Source: Sphingobacterium daejeonense
GTDB lineage: Bacteria > Bacteroidota > Bacteroidia > Sphingobacteriales > Sphingobacteriaceae
DNA length: 64,000 bases
NCBI RefSeq assembly: GCF_901472535.1
Contig: NZ_LR590470.1
Location: 496,001-560,000, forward strand
Reading direction: 5' to 3'
Shown here: in pieces, positions 40,952 to 50,765 of the stretch
How the letters are laid out: every line of letters begins with the position of its first letter
How positions within the stretch are numbered: position 1 is the first letter of the stretch
The notes under the pieces: generated by a model
Seen by the model: the letters and a program-made list of their open reading frames with translations, nothing else
Database searches by the model: none
Told to the model about the DNA's origin: nothing
Program-made: the position numbers and the translations under genes

Positions 40952-42022
40952 TTATTCAACAATAAAGTTCCAACCAAATGGATCTTCGATTTTACCGTAT
41001 CTTAAATCATTTAAGTACGCTAAAACCTTGTTTGAGAATTCGCGTCCTTCTACCGGAGGTAGGGTATAGTCTTGTCCTTCGAATCCGATTCTGTCGATAT
41101 GTGTTATTGTTGCGGCTGTTCCTGCGGCAAATGCTTCTGATACTTCGCCAGCTTTTATACCATCGATAAGTTCTTTCACAGATACTTTTCTTTGTTCAGC
41201 TTTGTAACCCCATTTTTCGGCAAGTTCCATGATCGTTCTTCTGGTAACACCATGTAGGATGGTATCGCCATGTGGGGTGATAATGGTATCTCCGATTCTG
41301 AATATTAAGTTTGCTGTACCAGCTTCTTCGATGTATTTGTGTTCTAGCGCATCTGTCCACATAATTTGGTCATAGCCTTCATTATTTGCCAATTGTGTAG
41401 GGTGTAATGATAATGCATAGTTACCTGCATTTTTTGAAAATCCTACTCCACCTTCTGCAGCACGTGTATAGTGCGTTTCCACTTTTAAGCTGATTGGTTT
41501 GCTATAATAAGCACCTACTGGGCAAGTGATGATTATGAATTGGTAAGATTTTGAAGGGTGTACACCCAACGCTGCTTCAGTACCAAACATGAAGGGTCTG
41601 ATATACAAGGCTGTTCCTTGTTTTGAAGGAATCCAGTTTCGGTCTACATCCAATAGTTTTTTCAATCCGTCCATAAAGATTTCTTCAGGGACCTCAGGCA
41701 TCTCTAAACGAGCTGCTGATTTATTGAATCTTTCCCAGTTTTTGTCGGGGCGGAAAATACTAACCGTACCGTCTTCAAATTTATATCCTTTAATACCTTC
41801 AAAGATTGCTTGTCCATAATGCAGTGCAGACATGGATGGGCTTACGCTGAGATTTCCGTAAGGCACAATCTTTACTTCTTCCCATTGTCCGTTGTCATAA
41901 TTTGCGACCAACATATGGTCAGACATAATTTGACCAAATTTTAAGTTGTCAAAGTCTACTTGCGAAATTCTAGATTGTTGCGTAGGCTCTACTTGAATAG
42001 TGATATTTTCTATGGCACTCAT
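40952..42022 (-). CDS. ilvE: Branched-chain-amino-acid aminotransferase
   Basis: A 356-residue fold-type IV PLP enzyme that interconverts Leu, Ile and Val with their 2-oxoacids. The PLP lysine is in GGVGFSKNAGNYA (Lys197). HYGQAIFEGIKGYKFEDG (~67-84), YIRPFMFGTEAALGV (~140-154), EEAGTANLIF and the phosphate-binding GTAATITHI near residue 310 match the long, BCAT type rather than the short E. coli IlvE. It is intact and monocistronic, with a strong hairpin downstream. Confidence 0.95.
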   Translation of the reverse strand: MSAIENITIQVEPTQQSRISQVDFDNLKFGQIMSDHMLVANYDNGQWEEVKIVPYGNLSVSPSMSALHYGQAIFEGIKGYKFEDGTVSIFRPDKNWERFNKSAARLEMPEVPEEIFMDGLKKLLDVDRNWIPSKQGTALYIRPFMFGTEAALGVHPSKSYQFIIITCPVGAYYSKPISLKVETHYTRAAEGGVGFSKNAGNYALSLHPTQLANNEGYDQIMWTDALEHKYIEEAGTANLIFRIGDTIITPHGDTILHGVTRRTIMELAEKWGYKAEQRKVSVKELIDGIKAGEVSEAFAAGTAATITHIDRIGFEGQDYTLPPVEGREFSNKVLAYLNDLRYGKIEDPFGWNFIVE

Positions 42023-42541
42023 GTCAAAAAGAATGTTTATTGCTGTGCAATTTAGGGAAAAAAAATAAAAGCTGAGGTGATTTGTCGTTTTAAAAATGTT
42101 CTGTCTGTTTTCCTATGCAATGATGTGTATACTTTGCTATACTCGATTTTGGAAATTAAAGATAGATTGCGAGTTTAAACTACAATTTGATTATCGGTAC
42201 AGTATTTGGAATAAAGCATATGCTTTTGACAACATATTGAAAGATTTCTAACCATTATCAATAGTAAAGTGCAGGACGGTAGCCGGGAAATTTGATAGCT
42301 AGTATTTAGAGACTATTTGTAAAAGTATTGAAGGCATATAATTAAAGGTTTTAACTAACAAATCCAAAATGGAAAGAGAATCGACTGATTTAAATGCTCA
42401 AGCCACACCTACAGTAGGTGGATGGAAATTTATCCTTGGCTTTTTTGTCTATCTATATAAAACTGCAATTCGCCCCTAATAGATTGTTTGCCTGTGAAGG
42501 TGTTTTATTAGTACTTGAACCTACTCGGTTTAAGAATAGTT
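42023..42541. other. 519-bp intergenic region with a possible 36-codon ORF
   Basis: This gap lies between the ilvE start and the GH3-like stop. The only frame worth noting is on the plus strand at 42369-42479: 36 codons beginning MERESTDLNAQATPTVGGW and ending in a hydrophobic helix with KTAIRP. It could be a small membrane protein or a remnant. I see no hairpin after it and no TAnnTTTG box close before it. The remainder shows no repeats or known RNA. Confidence 0.25.
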
Positions 42542-44059
42542 TTAAAGGCTTTGAATTAACTTTAAAAGTGGATCTAAATATTCCCTGCTGTTAGCTAAGC
42601 GAGGAACTTTATTCTGTCCACCCAACTTGCCTCGGCTTTTCATCCAAGCATAAAAGGTTCCTTTCGGGACATTGTGAATTATGGGGAATGAAAGTGCCAT
42701 GTCTTTATAGCGCTTCGCGTCATAATCAGAATTTATTTCCCTCAATGTCGCATCCAATATTTCACTGAATCTTACTAAGTCATTTGGCTCTTTTTCAAAT
42801 TCAATAATCCATTCGTGTGCCCCAGCGGTTTTGTCATTAAAATAAACAGGGCCTGCCGTATAGTCTTGGATGTTTGCATCAGTTGCTTTGCATGCTACTT
42901 GTAATGCATGTTCAGCATTATCTACTATAATTTCCTCCCCGAACGTGTTGATATATTGTTTTGTTCTACCAGAGATTTGGAATCGGTATGGAGATAGTGA
43001 GGTAAACTTGATGGTATCACCAATTTTATATCGCCACAAACCAGCATTTGTTGAAATAATCAAAGCATAATTTTTTCCTAGTTCAACTTCATGCAGACAA
43101 AGCGTTTTCGGCCATTCGTCGTTGATGTTTTCCATTGGAAGAAATTCGTAATAAATACCATAATCCAACATCAATAGCAAATCATCTGAATCAGAACGAT
43201 CTTGCAAGCCGAAATATCCCTCAGAAGCATTATAGTTTTCAAGGTAATACATGTTTTCTGAAGGGATCAATTTTTTAAATTGATCTCTATATGGTTTGAA
43301 GCTTACGCCTCCATGGCTGTAAAATTCAAGGTTAGGCCATACTTCGAGGAGATTTTCTTTTCCAGTTATTTCCAAGATTCTGTTTGCCATAACCATATTC
43401 CATGTTGGTACTCCGGCCAAGCTCGTAACATTTTCTTTGATGGTTATTTGAGCAATCTGTTCAATTTTCTCTTCAAAATTCGGATTCAGCGTTACTTCTA
43501 AAGTTGGGGTTCGCTTAAATTCTGCCCAAAATGGTAAGTTTCTTATGAGGATGGAAGATAAATCTCCATAATAAGAATCGGGGCTAAAATTGTTGATTTG
43601 GGATGACCCTCCGATTACCACCGATTTGCCCATAAAAATTTTGTTTTCCGGTTTATTATGGCAGTAAATGGAAAGCATGTCCTTACCCCCTTGATAATGA
43701 CATTCTTCCAAAGCTTCAATACTAACTGGTATAAACTTGCTGCGGTCTGAGGTTGTACCTGATGACTTTGCAAACCATTTGATATCTGATGGCCAAAGGA
43801 TATTTTGCTCTCCTTTGATCATTCGGTCTACATATACCTTTATATCATCGTAATCCTGGATAGGGACTCTGTTTTTATATTCCTCAGGCGTATAGATGCT
43901 GTTATAGCCATATTTCTTGCCCCATTCAGTTGCTTCAGCGGCTGAAATAAGACTTTGAAACCACTCTTCTTGGACATCATGGGGATACTTCATGAACAGA
44001 TCAATCTGATGCATCCGCTTTTTCATTATCCAAGTAAAAAGAGAGTTCAATAAGGCCAT
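42542..44059 (-). CDS. GH3-type acyl-adenylating enzyme
   Basis: A 505-residue protein of the GH3 auxin-responsive-promoter family, adenylate-forming enzymes that in plants conjugate acids such as jasmonate or indole acetate to amino acids. It has the acyl-adenylate loop FAKSSGTTSDRSKFIPVS (~residues 91-108), a middle ENYNASEGYFGLQ motif (~280) and KIGDTIKFTS with SPYRFQISGRTKQYINTFGEE (~360-385). Bacterial members are common in this phylum but lack an established substrate. It precedes lptB on the other side by 21 bp (lptB upstream), so recJ, lptB and this gene may be one transcript. Confidence 0.85.
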   Translation of the reverse strand: MALLNSLFTWIMKKRMHQIDLFMKYPHDVQEEWFQSLISAAEATEWGKKYGYNSIYTPEEYKNRVPIQDYDDIKVYVDRMIKGEQNILWPSDIKWFAKSSGTTSDRSKFIPVSIEALEECHYQGGKDMLSIYCHNKPENKIFMGKSVVIGGSSQINNFSPDSYYGDLSSILIRNLPFWAEFKRTPTLEVTLNPNFEEKIEQIAQITIKENVTSLAGVPTWNMVMANRILEITGKENLLEVWPNLEFYSHGGVSFKPYRDQFKKLIPSENMYYLENYNASEGYFGLQDRSDSDDLLLMLDYGIYYEFLPMENINDEWPKTLCLHEVELGKNYALIISTNAGLWRYKIGDTIKFTSLSPYRFQISGRTKQYINTFGEEIIVDNAEHALQVACKATDANIQDYTAGPVYFNDKTAGAHEWIIEFEKEPNDLVRFSEILDATLREINSDYDAKRYKDMALSFPIIHNVPKGTFYAWMKSRGKLGGQNKVPRLANSREYLDPLLKLIQSL

Positions 44060-44080
44060 GGTTATGCGTAATCTTTAATT

Positions 44081-44815
44081 TTAGAATTTTTTACGTCTTA
44101 ATTCAAAATGTCGTCCTAGGTAAAATTTGCGGGCTAATTCATTGTCTGCAATTTCTTCAGGTGTTCCGGTCAACATTATTTTTCCTTCTGTTAAGAGGTA
44201 TGCTCTATCCGTTATTGATAATGTTTCTTGCACATTGTGGTCTGTGATTAGAATACCTATATTTCGGGTTTTTAATTTAGCCACGATGGTCTGGATTTCC
44301 TCAACAGCGATTGGGTCTACCCCTGCAAATGGTTCGTCAAGAAGAATAAAATTAGGGTTTGCCGCTAGTGCGCGTGCGATTTCTGTTCTTCGGCGTTCAC
44401 CTCCGGAAAGTAAATCACCTCTATTTTTTCTAACACGGTGTAAGCTGAATTCCGTAAGCAATTCTTCAAGTTTCGCTTTTCTTTCTTCTTTATTGGGATA
44501 ATGGATTTCTAGAACTGCGAGGATATTATTTTCAACAGAAAGTTTTCTGAAGACGGATGCTTCTTGGGCAAGGTACCCAATTCCGCGTTGAGCACGCTTG
44601 TACATTGGGTCTTGGGTAATTTCTAAATCATCTAAGTAAACGTGGCCTTCGTTTGGTTTAATCAATCCTACGATCATGTAGAAAGAAGTTGTCTTTCCGG
44701 CACCATTAGGGCCCAATAGACCAACAATTTCTCCTTGCTCAACATGAAAGGATACATCATTTACTACGGTACGCTGTTTATATTTTTTAATTAAATGTTC
44801 TGCTCTTAGAATCAT
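44081..44815 (-). CDS. lptB: LPS export ABC transporter ATPase LptB
   Basis: A 244-residue ABC ATPase. Walker A is GPNGAGKTT (35-43 region), the signature is [16 protein letters not shown] (~133-148), Walker [13 protein letters not shown] follows, and the H-loop is ITDHNVQET. The LSGGERRR form and GVDPIAV are LptB-like. It powers LPS extraction with LptF/LptG; one candidate permease is at the start of this window. It has a TATATTTG box 21 bp before the start, so it may have its own promoter. Confidence 0.94.
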   Translation of the reverse strand: MILRAEHLIKKYKQRTVVNDVSFHVEQGEIVGLLGPNGAGKTTSFYMIVGLIKPNEGHVYLDDLEITQDPMYKRAQRGIGYLAQEASVFRKLSVENNILAVLEIHYPNKEERKAKLEELLTEFSLHRVRKNRGDLLSGGERRRTEIARALAANPNFILLDEPFAGVDPIAVEEIQTIVAKLKTRNIGILITDHNVQETLSITDRAYLLTEGKIMLTGTPEEIADNELARKFYLGRHFELRRKKF

Positions 44816-44835
44816 GTGTTTAAAACCCTTATATG

Positions 44836-44843
44836 CAAATATA
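44836..44843 (-). promoter_or_regulatory. TAnnTTTG -7 box for lptB
   Basis: The minus strand reads TATATTTG at 44843-44836, ending 20 bp before the lptB start and lying between recJ and lptB. It suggests an internal promoter. Confidence 0.45.
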
Positions 44844-44847
44844 TTTT

Positions 44848-46548
44848 TTAAAATCGAATTGCTTTAACAATTAATTGCAAATTCTTTTTGCCGCGCCAAG
44901 TATTTTCTCCAATACTAAAGCAAATATCGAATGGTTTGCCAGTATTGATAGCTTCACAATATTCACCTAGACCGAAACCGATACAATCGAATTTGGGAGA
45001 ATCAGATTGTTTAACTGAAAATTTGAGATGGGTTCCTCCAACGACGTTGGCATTATAACCCATGGTGACTTGCTTAGCAAGGAAAGTAGGTGATTCATTC
45101 TCTGGTCCATGAGGTTGAAATTGACGTAGTAATTTGTAGAAATCAGAATTTATTTCTAATAATCTGATTTCTTTTTCGATAGCTACCTCTTGTTGCAACA
45201 TTTCTGGTTTTATGCTTCTACTGACAACCTCTTCAAAACGCATTTGGAATAAGTTAATATTCTCCAATTGCATGGTTAATCCAGCTGCATATTTGTGGCC
45301 GCCATATTGGTCTAACAGATCACTGCATTCACTCAAAGCTTCATACAGGTCAAAACCAACTACTGAACGTGCAGAACCTGCGATATGCCCATTCGTATTC
45401 GTCAGGATAATGGTTGGTCTATAGTATCTTTCGGTCAGTCTTGAGGCAACGATTCCAATGACTCCTTTATGCCAGTCTTTTTTATAAAGGACTGTTGTTT
45501 TTTGTTTCTGCAATTGCACATCATTGTCCAAGAGTTCCAATGCCTCTTGGGTGATTTTGAGGTCAAAATCCTTGCGCTCATTGTTTTGAACATCTACACT
45601 TTCTGAATATTCTGTTGCTTCAGGAAACGATTTTGAAATCAAGAGTTTGACGGCATCTTTAGCATGTTTAATCCTTCCTGCAGCATTTATTCGAGGGCCA
45701 ATTTGAAAAACAATGTCATTAATTGTGAATTGTTCTGCTTTATGGGTTGATAGATTAATTAATGCTTTTAATCCCCAGCATGGATTGCTATTTAATTTTT
45801 TAAGGCCAAAATAAGTTAGCGTTCTGTTTTCTCCCGTAATAGGGACTATATCCGATGCAATGCTTACTGCTACCAAATCCAAATATTGGTAAGCCAATTC
45901 CATTTGCATTTGATTTTGTTTGATAAAAGCTTGGATTATTTTAAAACCAATTCCGCAACCTGACAATTCCTTGTAAGGGTAAGGACAATCGGTGCGTTTT
46001 GGATCCAATACAGCAATTGCATTAGGCAATTCTGGTCCTGGTAAATGATGATCTCCAATAATAAAGTCGATCCCTTTTGAATTGGCATATTCAATTTTAT
46101 CGATGGCTTTGATTCCGCAGTCTAATGCAATTATCAATGAGAATCCATTTTCTGCGGCATAATCAATTCCTTGATTAGAAATTCCATATCCTTCGCTATA
46201 CCGATCAGGGATGTAAAATTCTAAACCGGAGTTGAAATCCCTGAAAAAACTGTAAACTACCGATACTGCTGTAGTGCCATCTACATCATAATCACCATAA
46301 ATCAATATTTTTTCTTTATTGCCGATTGCTTTTTCAATTCGGTTTATAGCTTTATCCATATCTTTCATCAGAAATGGATCATGTAGATGTTCTAAGGAAG
46401 GTCTAAAGAATTCTTTTGCTTCTTCGTAAGTTTCTATTTTTCTGTTAATTAAAAGTTCGATGATGATCGGGTTTACACGCAGTTCCTGTTGGAGCTTGTT
46501 TATTTTGTCTACGTTCTTTTTAGGTTTCAGCACCCACCTTTTTTGCAT
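44848..46548 (-). CDS. recJ: Single-stranded-DNA-specific exonuclease RecJ
   Basis: A 566-residue 5'-3' exonuclease used in recombination and repair. It has the DHH-family motifs [20 protein letters not shown] (~78-97), [20 protein letters not shown] with the DHH triad, and [17 protein letters not shown] (~288-304), then a DHHA1 domain ([30 protein letters not shown]) and a C-terminal OB-like part. The length is normal and the frame intact. A TATCTTTA box (46579-46572, minus strand, one mismatch to TAnnTTTG) lies 24 bp upstream. Confidence 0.95.
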   Translation of the reverse strand: MQKRWVLKPKKNVDKINKLQQELRVNPIIIELLINRKIETYEEAKEFFRPSLEHLHDPFLMKDMDKAINRIEKAIGNKEKILIYGDYDVDGTTAVSVVYSFFRDFNSGLEFYIPDRYSEGYGISNQGIDYAAENGFSLIIALDCGIKAIDKIEYANSKGIDFIIGDHHLPGPELPNAIAVLDPKRTDCPYPYKELSGCGIGFKIIQAFIKQNQMQMELAYQYLDLVAVSIASDIVPITGENRTLTYFGLKKLNSNPCWGLKALINLSTHKAEQFTINDIVFQIGPRINAAGRIKHAKDAVKLLISKSFPEATEYSESVDVQNNERKDFDLKITQEALELLDNDVQLQKQKTTVLYKKDWHKGVIGIVASRLTERYYRPTIILTNTNGHIAGSARSVVGFDLYEALSECSDLLDQYGGHKYAAGLTMQLENINLFQMRFEEVVSRSIKPEMLQQEVAIEKEIRLLEINSDFYKLLRQFQPHGPENESPTFLAKQVTMGYNANVVGGTHLKFSVKQSDSPKFDCIGFGLGEYCEAINTGKPFDICFSIGENTWRGKKNLQLIVKAIRF

Positions 46549-46663
46549 ATCTTTGCCTTCTAATTAACGTGTAAAGATACATTATATCAAGCGACTTACC
46601 TAATGAGGTCAAGGATGTATCCTGATATACACACATAACTGTCAAGATAACAAACAAATACAA

Positions 46664-47443
46664 ATGGCTCGAGCGCACTCACTGTTTGAAGGTTCTTATT
46701 CTGTTGATAAAAGCAAGCAATTTATTCCCTTCGATCCAAAGAAAGATGATCCAAAAGATAGACTTGGATCCTTGTTTATTCATGTACATCCATTTTTAAT
46801 AGAGACCAAAGACGGGCTTATCGTTTTAGATACTGGTTTAGGCCTCCGCAATGAAGCTGGGGAGTTGGTCATCCATGAGAACATTAAGAAATTAGGTTTT
46901 TCGGTGAATGATGTTCGTTATGTATTGATGTCACATCTTCACAAGGACCATGCAAGTGGTATGGTGGATGTGAAAGATGGGGTGAAACGATTGGCATTTC
47001 CGAATGCAGAATATGTTATCCAGGAAAAGGAGTGGGAGGATGCCTATAGTTCAGAAAACCCTTCTTATCGCACGGAAGTGTTTGATGTATTGCAGCGCAG
47101 TGGCAATATTCTGTTTGTAAATGGTGATGGTCAGCTTACACCCGAGATTCGCTATGAACTTTCTGGTGGTCACAGTGAGTTTCATCAAGTGTTTCATATT
47201 GAAACTGAGGGTGAACATTTTTTCTTTGGGGGAGATGAATTGCCTGAGCCAGAAGAAATATTCAGGAGTTTTATCGCCAAGTATGATTATGATGGCAGGA
47301 AAGCTCGTGATTTAAGGGCCGAATATTGGGCGGCAGGTGCTCCTGAAGGTTGGGTATTTTTGTTTTACCATTCCAAAAACATAGCTGTTGGTAGGCCAGA
47401 AAAGAAATCAGACGGCAGTTATAAGATCATAAATGCTGAATAA
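46664..47443 (+). CDS. MBL-fold metallo-hydrolase
   Basis: A 259-residue protein without a signal peptide. The metallo-beta-lactamase-fold metal motif HLHKDHASG gives His91, His93, Asp95 and His96. LIVLDTGLGL (~residue 50) lies before it, SGGHSEFHQVFHIE (~167) and FFGGDELPEPE (~187) follow. It looks like a cytoplasmic hydrolase of the family that includes lactonases and thioesterases; the substrate is not evident. Seventy-five bp separate it from khtT, so operon membership is uncertain. Confidence 0.85.
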   Translation: MARAHSLFEGSYSVDKSKQFIPFDPKKDDPKDRLGSLFIHVHPFLIETKDGLIVLDTGLGLRNEAGELVIHENIKKLGFSVNDVRYVLMSHLHKDHASGMVDVKDGVKRLAFPNAEYVIQEKEWEDAYSSENPSYRTEVFDVLQRSGNILFVNGDGQLTPEIRYELSGGHSEFHQVFHIETEGEHFFFGGDELPEPEEIFRSFIAKYDYDGRKARDLRAEYWAAGAPEGWVFLFYHSKNIAVGRPEKKSDGSYKIINAE

Positions 47444-47518
47444 TACATCTGAATTCAATATATTTGAGAATAACGGAACTAATAATTTTTCTAATTTTTA
47501 ATTAAATAAAAGGAAATC

Positions 47519-47998
47519 ATGTCGATAGTTAGAGAAAGTGACCTGATTGGTATTGGTAAGAAATACCAAATTGAAACTGATGCTGGAGACAGTATGGTCG
47601 TTGTCATCCATGATGATGGCCGTAGGGAGTTGTACCGTCATGAAGATGAAGACAACGAAACTCATTGTGTAATGACCATGTCGGATGAGGAATCACGTCA
47701 AGTTGCAGGGATTTTAGGAGGGTTGTCATATAAACCAAAAGCTTTGGAAACCATTGAGGTAGCTTTGGATGATTTGCGCATTGAATGGTACAAGGTAGGA
47801 GATTCAAATGATGGCGTAAATAAAAGTATCGGTCAGTTGGAAGTAAGACAACGTACCGGAGCATCGATTATTGCAGCAATACGAGAAGAAGAGACCATTA
47901 TTAACCCAGGTCCTGATTACGTTATTACACCCGGCACCACTCTTGTCATCGCCGGAAAGCAAAAGAACATCAAACTTTTAAAAGAAATCTTACTATAA
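47519..47998 (+). CDS. khtT: KhtT-like regulatory subunit with RCK-C (TrkA-C) domain
   Basis: A 159-residue cytoplasmic protein. Residues ~1-75 match the KhtT N-terminal domain (SDLIGIGKKYQIETDAGD, HDDGRRELYRHEDED). Residues ~78-159 form an RCK-C domain (SIGQLEVRQRTGASIIAAIR, PGPDYVITPGTTLVIAG). KhtT controls the KhtU K+/H+ antiporter, here beginning 6 bp downstream. In Bacillus the KhtT RCK-C domain binds c-di-AMP; whether this one does is not shown. Confidence 0.85.
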   Translation: MSIVRESDLIGIGKKYQIETDAGDSMVVVIHDDGRRELYRHEDEDNETHCVMTMSDEESRQVAGILGGLSYKPKALETIEVALDDLRIEWYKVGDSNDGVNKSIGQLEVRQRTGASIIAAIREEETIINPGPDYVITPGTTLVIAGKQKNIKLLKEILL

Positions 47999-48004
47999 TT
48001 TTTT

Positions 48005-49307
48005 ATGCACAGTAACCTCATTATAGAAATTGGAATAGCAGTTTTATTGGTAGCACTTGTTGGCTTACTGGCCAATAGGCTTAAATTTTCGGTGATTCCG
48101 TTTTTTATCGTGATCGGTATGGTGTTGGGAAATGAATCTTATCCTGACTTTGTTGGCGACTTGTTGGTGAAAATTGGCAATGAAGGCGTAACAAACTCCG
48201 TAAATTCCGTTTGGTCGTTTTTGACATTTACGGAAAGCAAGCCGTTCATAGACTTTATGGGTCGGCTTGGGGTCCTATTCCTACTATTCTACTTAGGGTT
48301 GGAATTTTCTGTAGGTAGGCTCATCAAATCGGGCAAGTCGATTGTTGCAGGTGGAAGTATATATGTTGTTCTTAATTTCATGTCTGGATTGCTGGTGGGT
48401 TGGATGATGAATTTGCCATTCAAAGAAATGATGGTGCTCTGTGGAATTATGACCAGTTCATCAACCGCCATTGTTGCAAAAGTATTGACGGATCTAAAAA
48501 GAACTGCAAATCGAGAAACAGAGGTTATTATGGGAATGATTCATGTTCGATGATCTATTTATCGCCATGCACATCTCATTTTTGTCAGGGTTAATATTAA
48601 CTGGTAGTAGTTCATTCTGGACTGTGGCTGGAACTTCCTTGCTTGCATTGGGATTCATTCTTTCATTTTTGATTTTGGGAAGGAAATTAGTGCCTTTTAT
48701 TGATAGGCTACTTCAGGAAAAATCATCGGAATTGTTTATTCTGATCATATTTAGCTTATTGTTTACTATTGCTGGGTTTTCTGAGACTATCCATGTTGCT
48801 GAAGCGATTGGTGCTTTAATGGCAGGTTTGGTGTTTGCAGATTCCAGATATATCAAAAAGATTGAAGGCATGGTATTGCCATTCAAGGATTTTTTTGGTG
48901 CCATGTTCTTTTTCAGCTTTGGTCTTTCGATCGATATGTATTCTTTGGGAGGAGCAGTGGGTTGGGCGACATTTGCCGCTGCGATCACTGTTGTATGTAA
49001 CGTAGCTTCCGGATATTTTGCAAGTAGATTCTCTGGATTGAAACCAAAAAACTCAGTAGATATAGGGTTTACCTTATCTGCAAGAGGGGAGTTTTCAATT
49101 ATTATGGCGAATATTGGAAAAGCTGGTAAATTATTGCCGGTTATTCAGTCATTTGTTGTCGTTTATGTATTGATACTTTCCATTGTATCTCCGTTGCTGA
49201 CCAAAGAGTCACGAAACATCTGGAATAAATTGGCGGGACAAGATGATGTATCTCGAAAACCGAAGAAAAAATTGAGCGATCTTGAAGCTTCAGTCCAAGA
49301 AAATTAA
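48005..49307 (+). CDS. khtU: KhtU-like K+/H+ antiporter (CPA2 family), one frameshift
   Basis: A ~433-residue membrane protein with ~12-13 helices and the Na+/H+ exchanger domain (MGRLGVLFLLFYLGLEFSVGRL near residue 86; GIMTSSSTAIVAKVL near 150; GFSETIHVAEAIGALMAGLVF; FTLSARGEFSIIMANIG near 360). One extra base near 48541-48542 breaks VIMGMI-MFDDLFIAMHISF; removing it joins the two halves cleanly. With khtT it should form a regulated potassium/proton antiporter in the inner membrane. It ends at a strong bidirectional hairpin shared with era. Confidence 0.88.
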
Positions 49308-49313
49308 AAGCAT

Positions 49314-49347
49314 AAAAAAAGGGTAGAATTTATTTTCTACCCTTTTT
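49314..49347. terminator. Bidirectional terminator between khtU and era
   Basis: GGGTAGAA (49321-49328) pairs with TTCTACCC (49335-49342), with seven A before and five T after. It ends both converging genes; the era stop lies three bases beyond. Confidence 0.93.
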
Positions 49348-49349
49348 CG

Positions 49350-50228
49350 TTAATCATCGTATCCGAAACTTTTCAGATAATTCTTTTTGCTTCTCCAATC
49401 TGGGATAACTTTAACAAAAAGTTCCAAGAATACCTTTCCACCAATAAACTCTTCAATATCTTGGCGGGCATAAGTTCCTACCTTCTTGATCATTGACCCG
49501 GCCTTGCCTATGATTATATTTTTCTGTGAATCTCTTTCAACGATAACTTCAGCGGCAATCCGTGTAATATGCCCTTCTTCTTTAAAAGAAGTCACAATCA
49601 CTTCGGTGCTGTAAGGGATTTCCTTGTCATATAATTTAAATACCTTCTCTCGGATAATCTCTGAGACAAAGAATCGCATTGATTTATCTGTCAGCTCGTC
49701 TTTTTCATAATATGGGGGATGTACAGGCATTTTGCTTTTAATGTATCCCATTACAGCCTCTACGTTATAGCCTAATAAAGCTGAGATTGGGAATATGGCA
49801 TCAGGTTTTATTTTTTCCTGCCAGAACTCCATTTTTGCTTTTACCTCTTCTTCAGAAGATTTATCCACCTTGTTGATTATTACTGCGACAGGTGTGTTTG
49901 TATTTCGTAATTTTTCGAGAACATCGTTCTCATCATATTTTTCATGGATGTCTGTAACAAATAAAATAACGTCGGCATCGATGATTGAACTCATCACGAA
50001 GTTCATCATAGATTCTTGGAGGTCATAATTTGGTTTTATTACACCTGGGGTATCCGAGAAAACGATTTGATAATCGTCATCATTGACAATTCCGATGATT
50101 CGGTGTCTAGTTGTCTGAGCCTTAGGGGTTATGATTGACATCTTTTCACCCACTAGGGCATTCATCAAGGTCGATTTACCTGCATTAGGTTTACCGATTA
50201 TACTTACGAATCCTGCTTTGTGTGACAT
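49350..50228 (-). CDS. era: GTPase Era
   Basis: A 292-residue GTPase for 16S rRNA and 30S maturation. The G domain has GKPNAGKSTLMNALVG (~12-27), the effector region TRHRIIGIV, DTPGVI (~60) and NKVD (~123); the C-terminal KH domain follows, with IIGKAGSMIKKVGTYARQDIE (~248-268) and the closing WRSKKNYLKSFGYDD. The length is normal and the frame is intact, in contrast to der. Confidence 0.97.
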   Translation of the reverse strand: MSHKAGFVSIIGKPNAGKSTLMNALVGEKMSIITPKAQTTRHRIIGIVNDDDYQIVFSDTPGVIKPNYDLQESMMNFVMSSIIDADVILFVTDIHEKYDENDVLEKLRNTNTPVAVIINKVDKSSEEEVKAKMEFWQEKIKPDAIFPISALLGYNVEAVMGYIKSKMPVHPPYYEKDELTDKSMRFFVSEIIREKVFKLYDKEIPYSTEVIVTSFKEEGHITRIAAEVIVERDSQKNIIIGKAGSMIKKVGTYARQDIEEFIGGKVFLELFVKVIPDWRSKKNYLKSFGYDD

Positions 50229-50242
50229 TATTTAATTTTTTA

Positions 50243-50274
50243 TTTGTTTTACAAAGAAACAAATAATATCTTTG
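50243..50274 (+). promoter_or_regulatory. Promoter of the initiator tRNA cluster
   Basis: TTTG (50243-50246) and TATCTTTG (50267-50274) are spaced by 20 bp, a full match to the Bacteroidota -33/-7 pattern (TTTG and TAnnTTTG). The -7 box ends 67 bp before the first tRNA. Confidence 0.7.
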
Positions 50275-50341
50275 TACTCCAATTCGGAGATAGCATAATC
50301 TGCTTTTAACAAATGTGAAAGTAGATTTCTAGAAAATATAT

Positions 50342-50414
<73 letters not shown>

Positions 50415-50425
50415 CTAAACAAAAA

Positions 50426-50448
50426 GGATTGAACGCGAGGTTCAATCC
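50426..50448 (+). other. Perfect inverted repeat between the two tRNAs
   Basis: GGATTGAAC (50426-50434) and GTTCAATCC (50440-50448) form a perfect 9-bp hairpin with a 5-base loop. No T run follows, so it is more likely a processing or partial termination structure than a full terminator. Confidence 0.6.
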
Positions 50449-50468
50449 AAAGACATTTAAGAATATAT

Positions 50469-50541
<73 letters not shown>

Positions 50542-50548
50542 CTATTTG

Positions 50549-50578
50549 AAGGTTTCAATCGAAAGATTGGAACCTTTT
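50549..50578 (+). terminator. Terminator after the tRNA pair
   Basis: A 12-bp stem (50549-50560 with 50565-50576, one G-T pair) capped by a GAAA tetraloop, followed by TTTT. It closes the tRNA operon. Confidence 0.88.
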
Positions 50579-50705
50579 GTCGTTTATATAATTCCTTTTT
50601 TCCTCTAAAAACTCCTCTTGCTACCCAACAGGGGATTTTAAGTATTATTTTTTATCTGATCTGCGGTTAAATCAAAACTTTAGCCTTCTACTGCCTTTTG
50701 TCTAT

Positions 50706-50740
50706 AAAAAAACAAAGCCGGAAAGAATCTCTTTCCAGCT
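50706..50740 (-). terminator. Terminator after gltD
   Basis: On the minus strand AGCTGGAAAG pairs with CTTTCCGGCT (50731-50740 with 50716-50725, one G-T pair) over 10 bp and is followed by a long T-rich tail. Confidence 0.85.
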
Positions 50741-50765
50741 TGTTCAAAATATAAACTAAAATTAA

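Noticed and set aside
50426..50448. Riboswitch or T-box between the tRNAs
   Set aside because: It is a simple 9-bp hairpin between tRNA genes, with no downstream coding gene to control.
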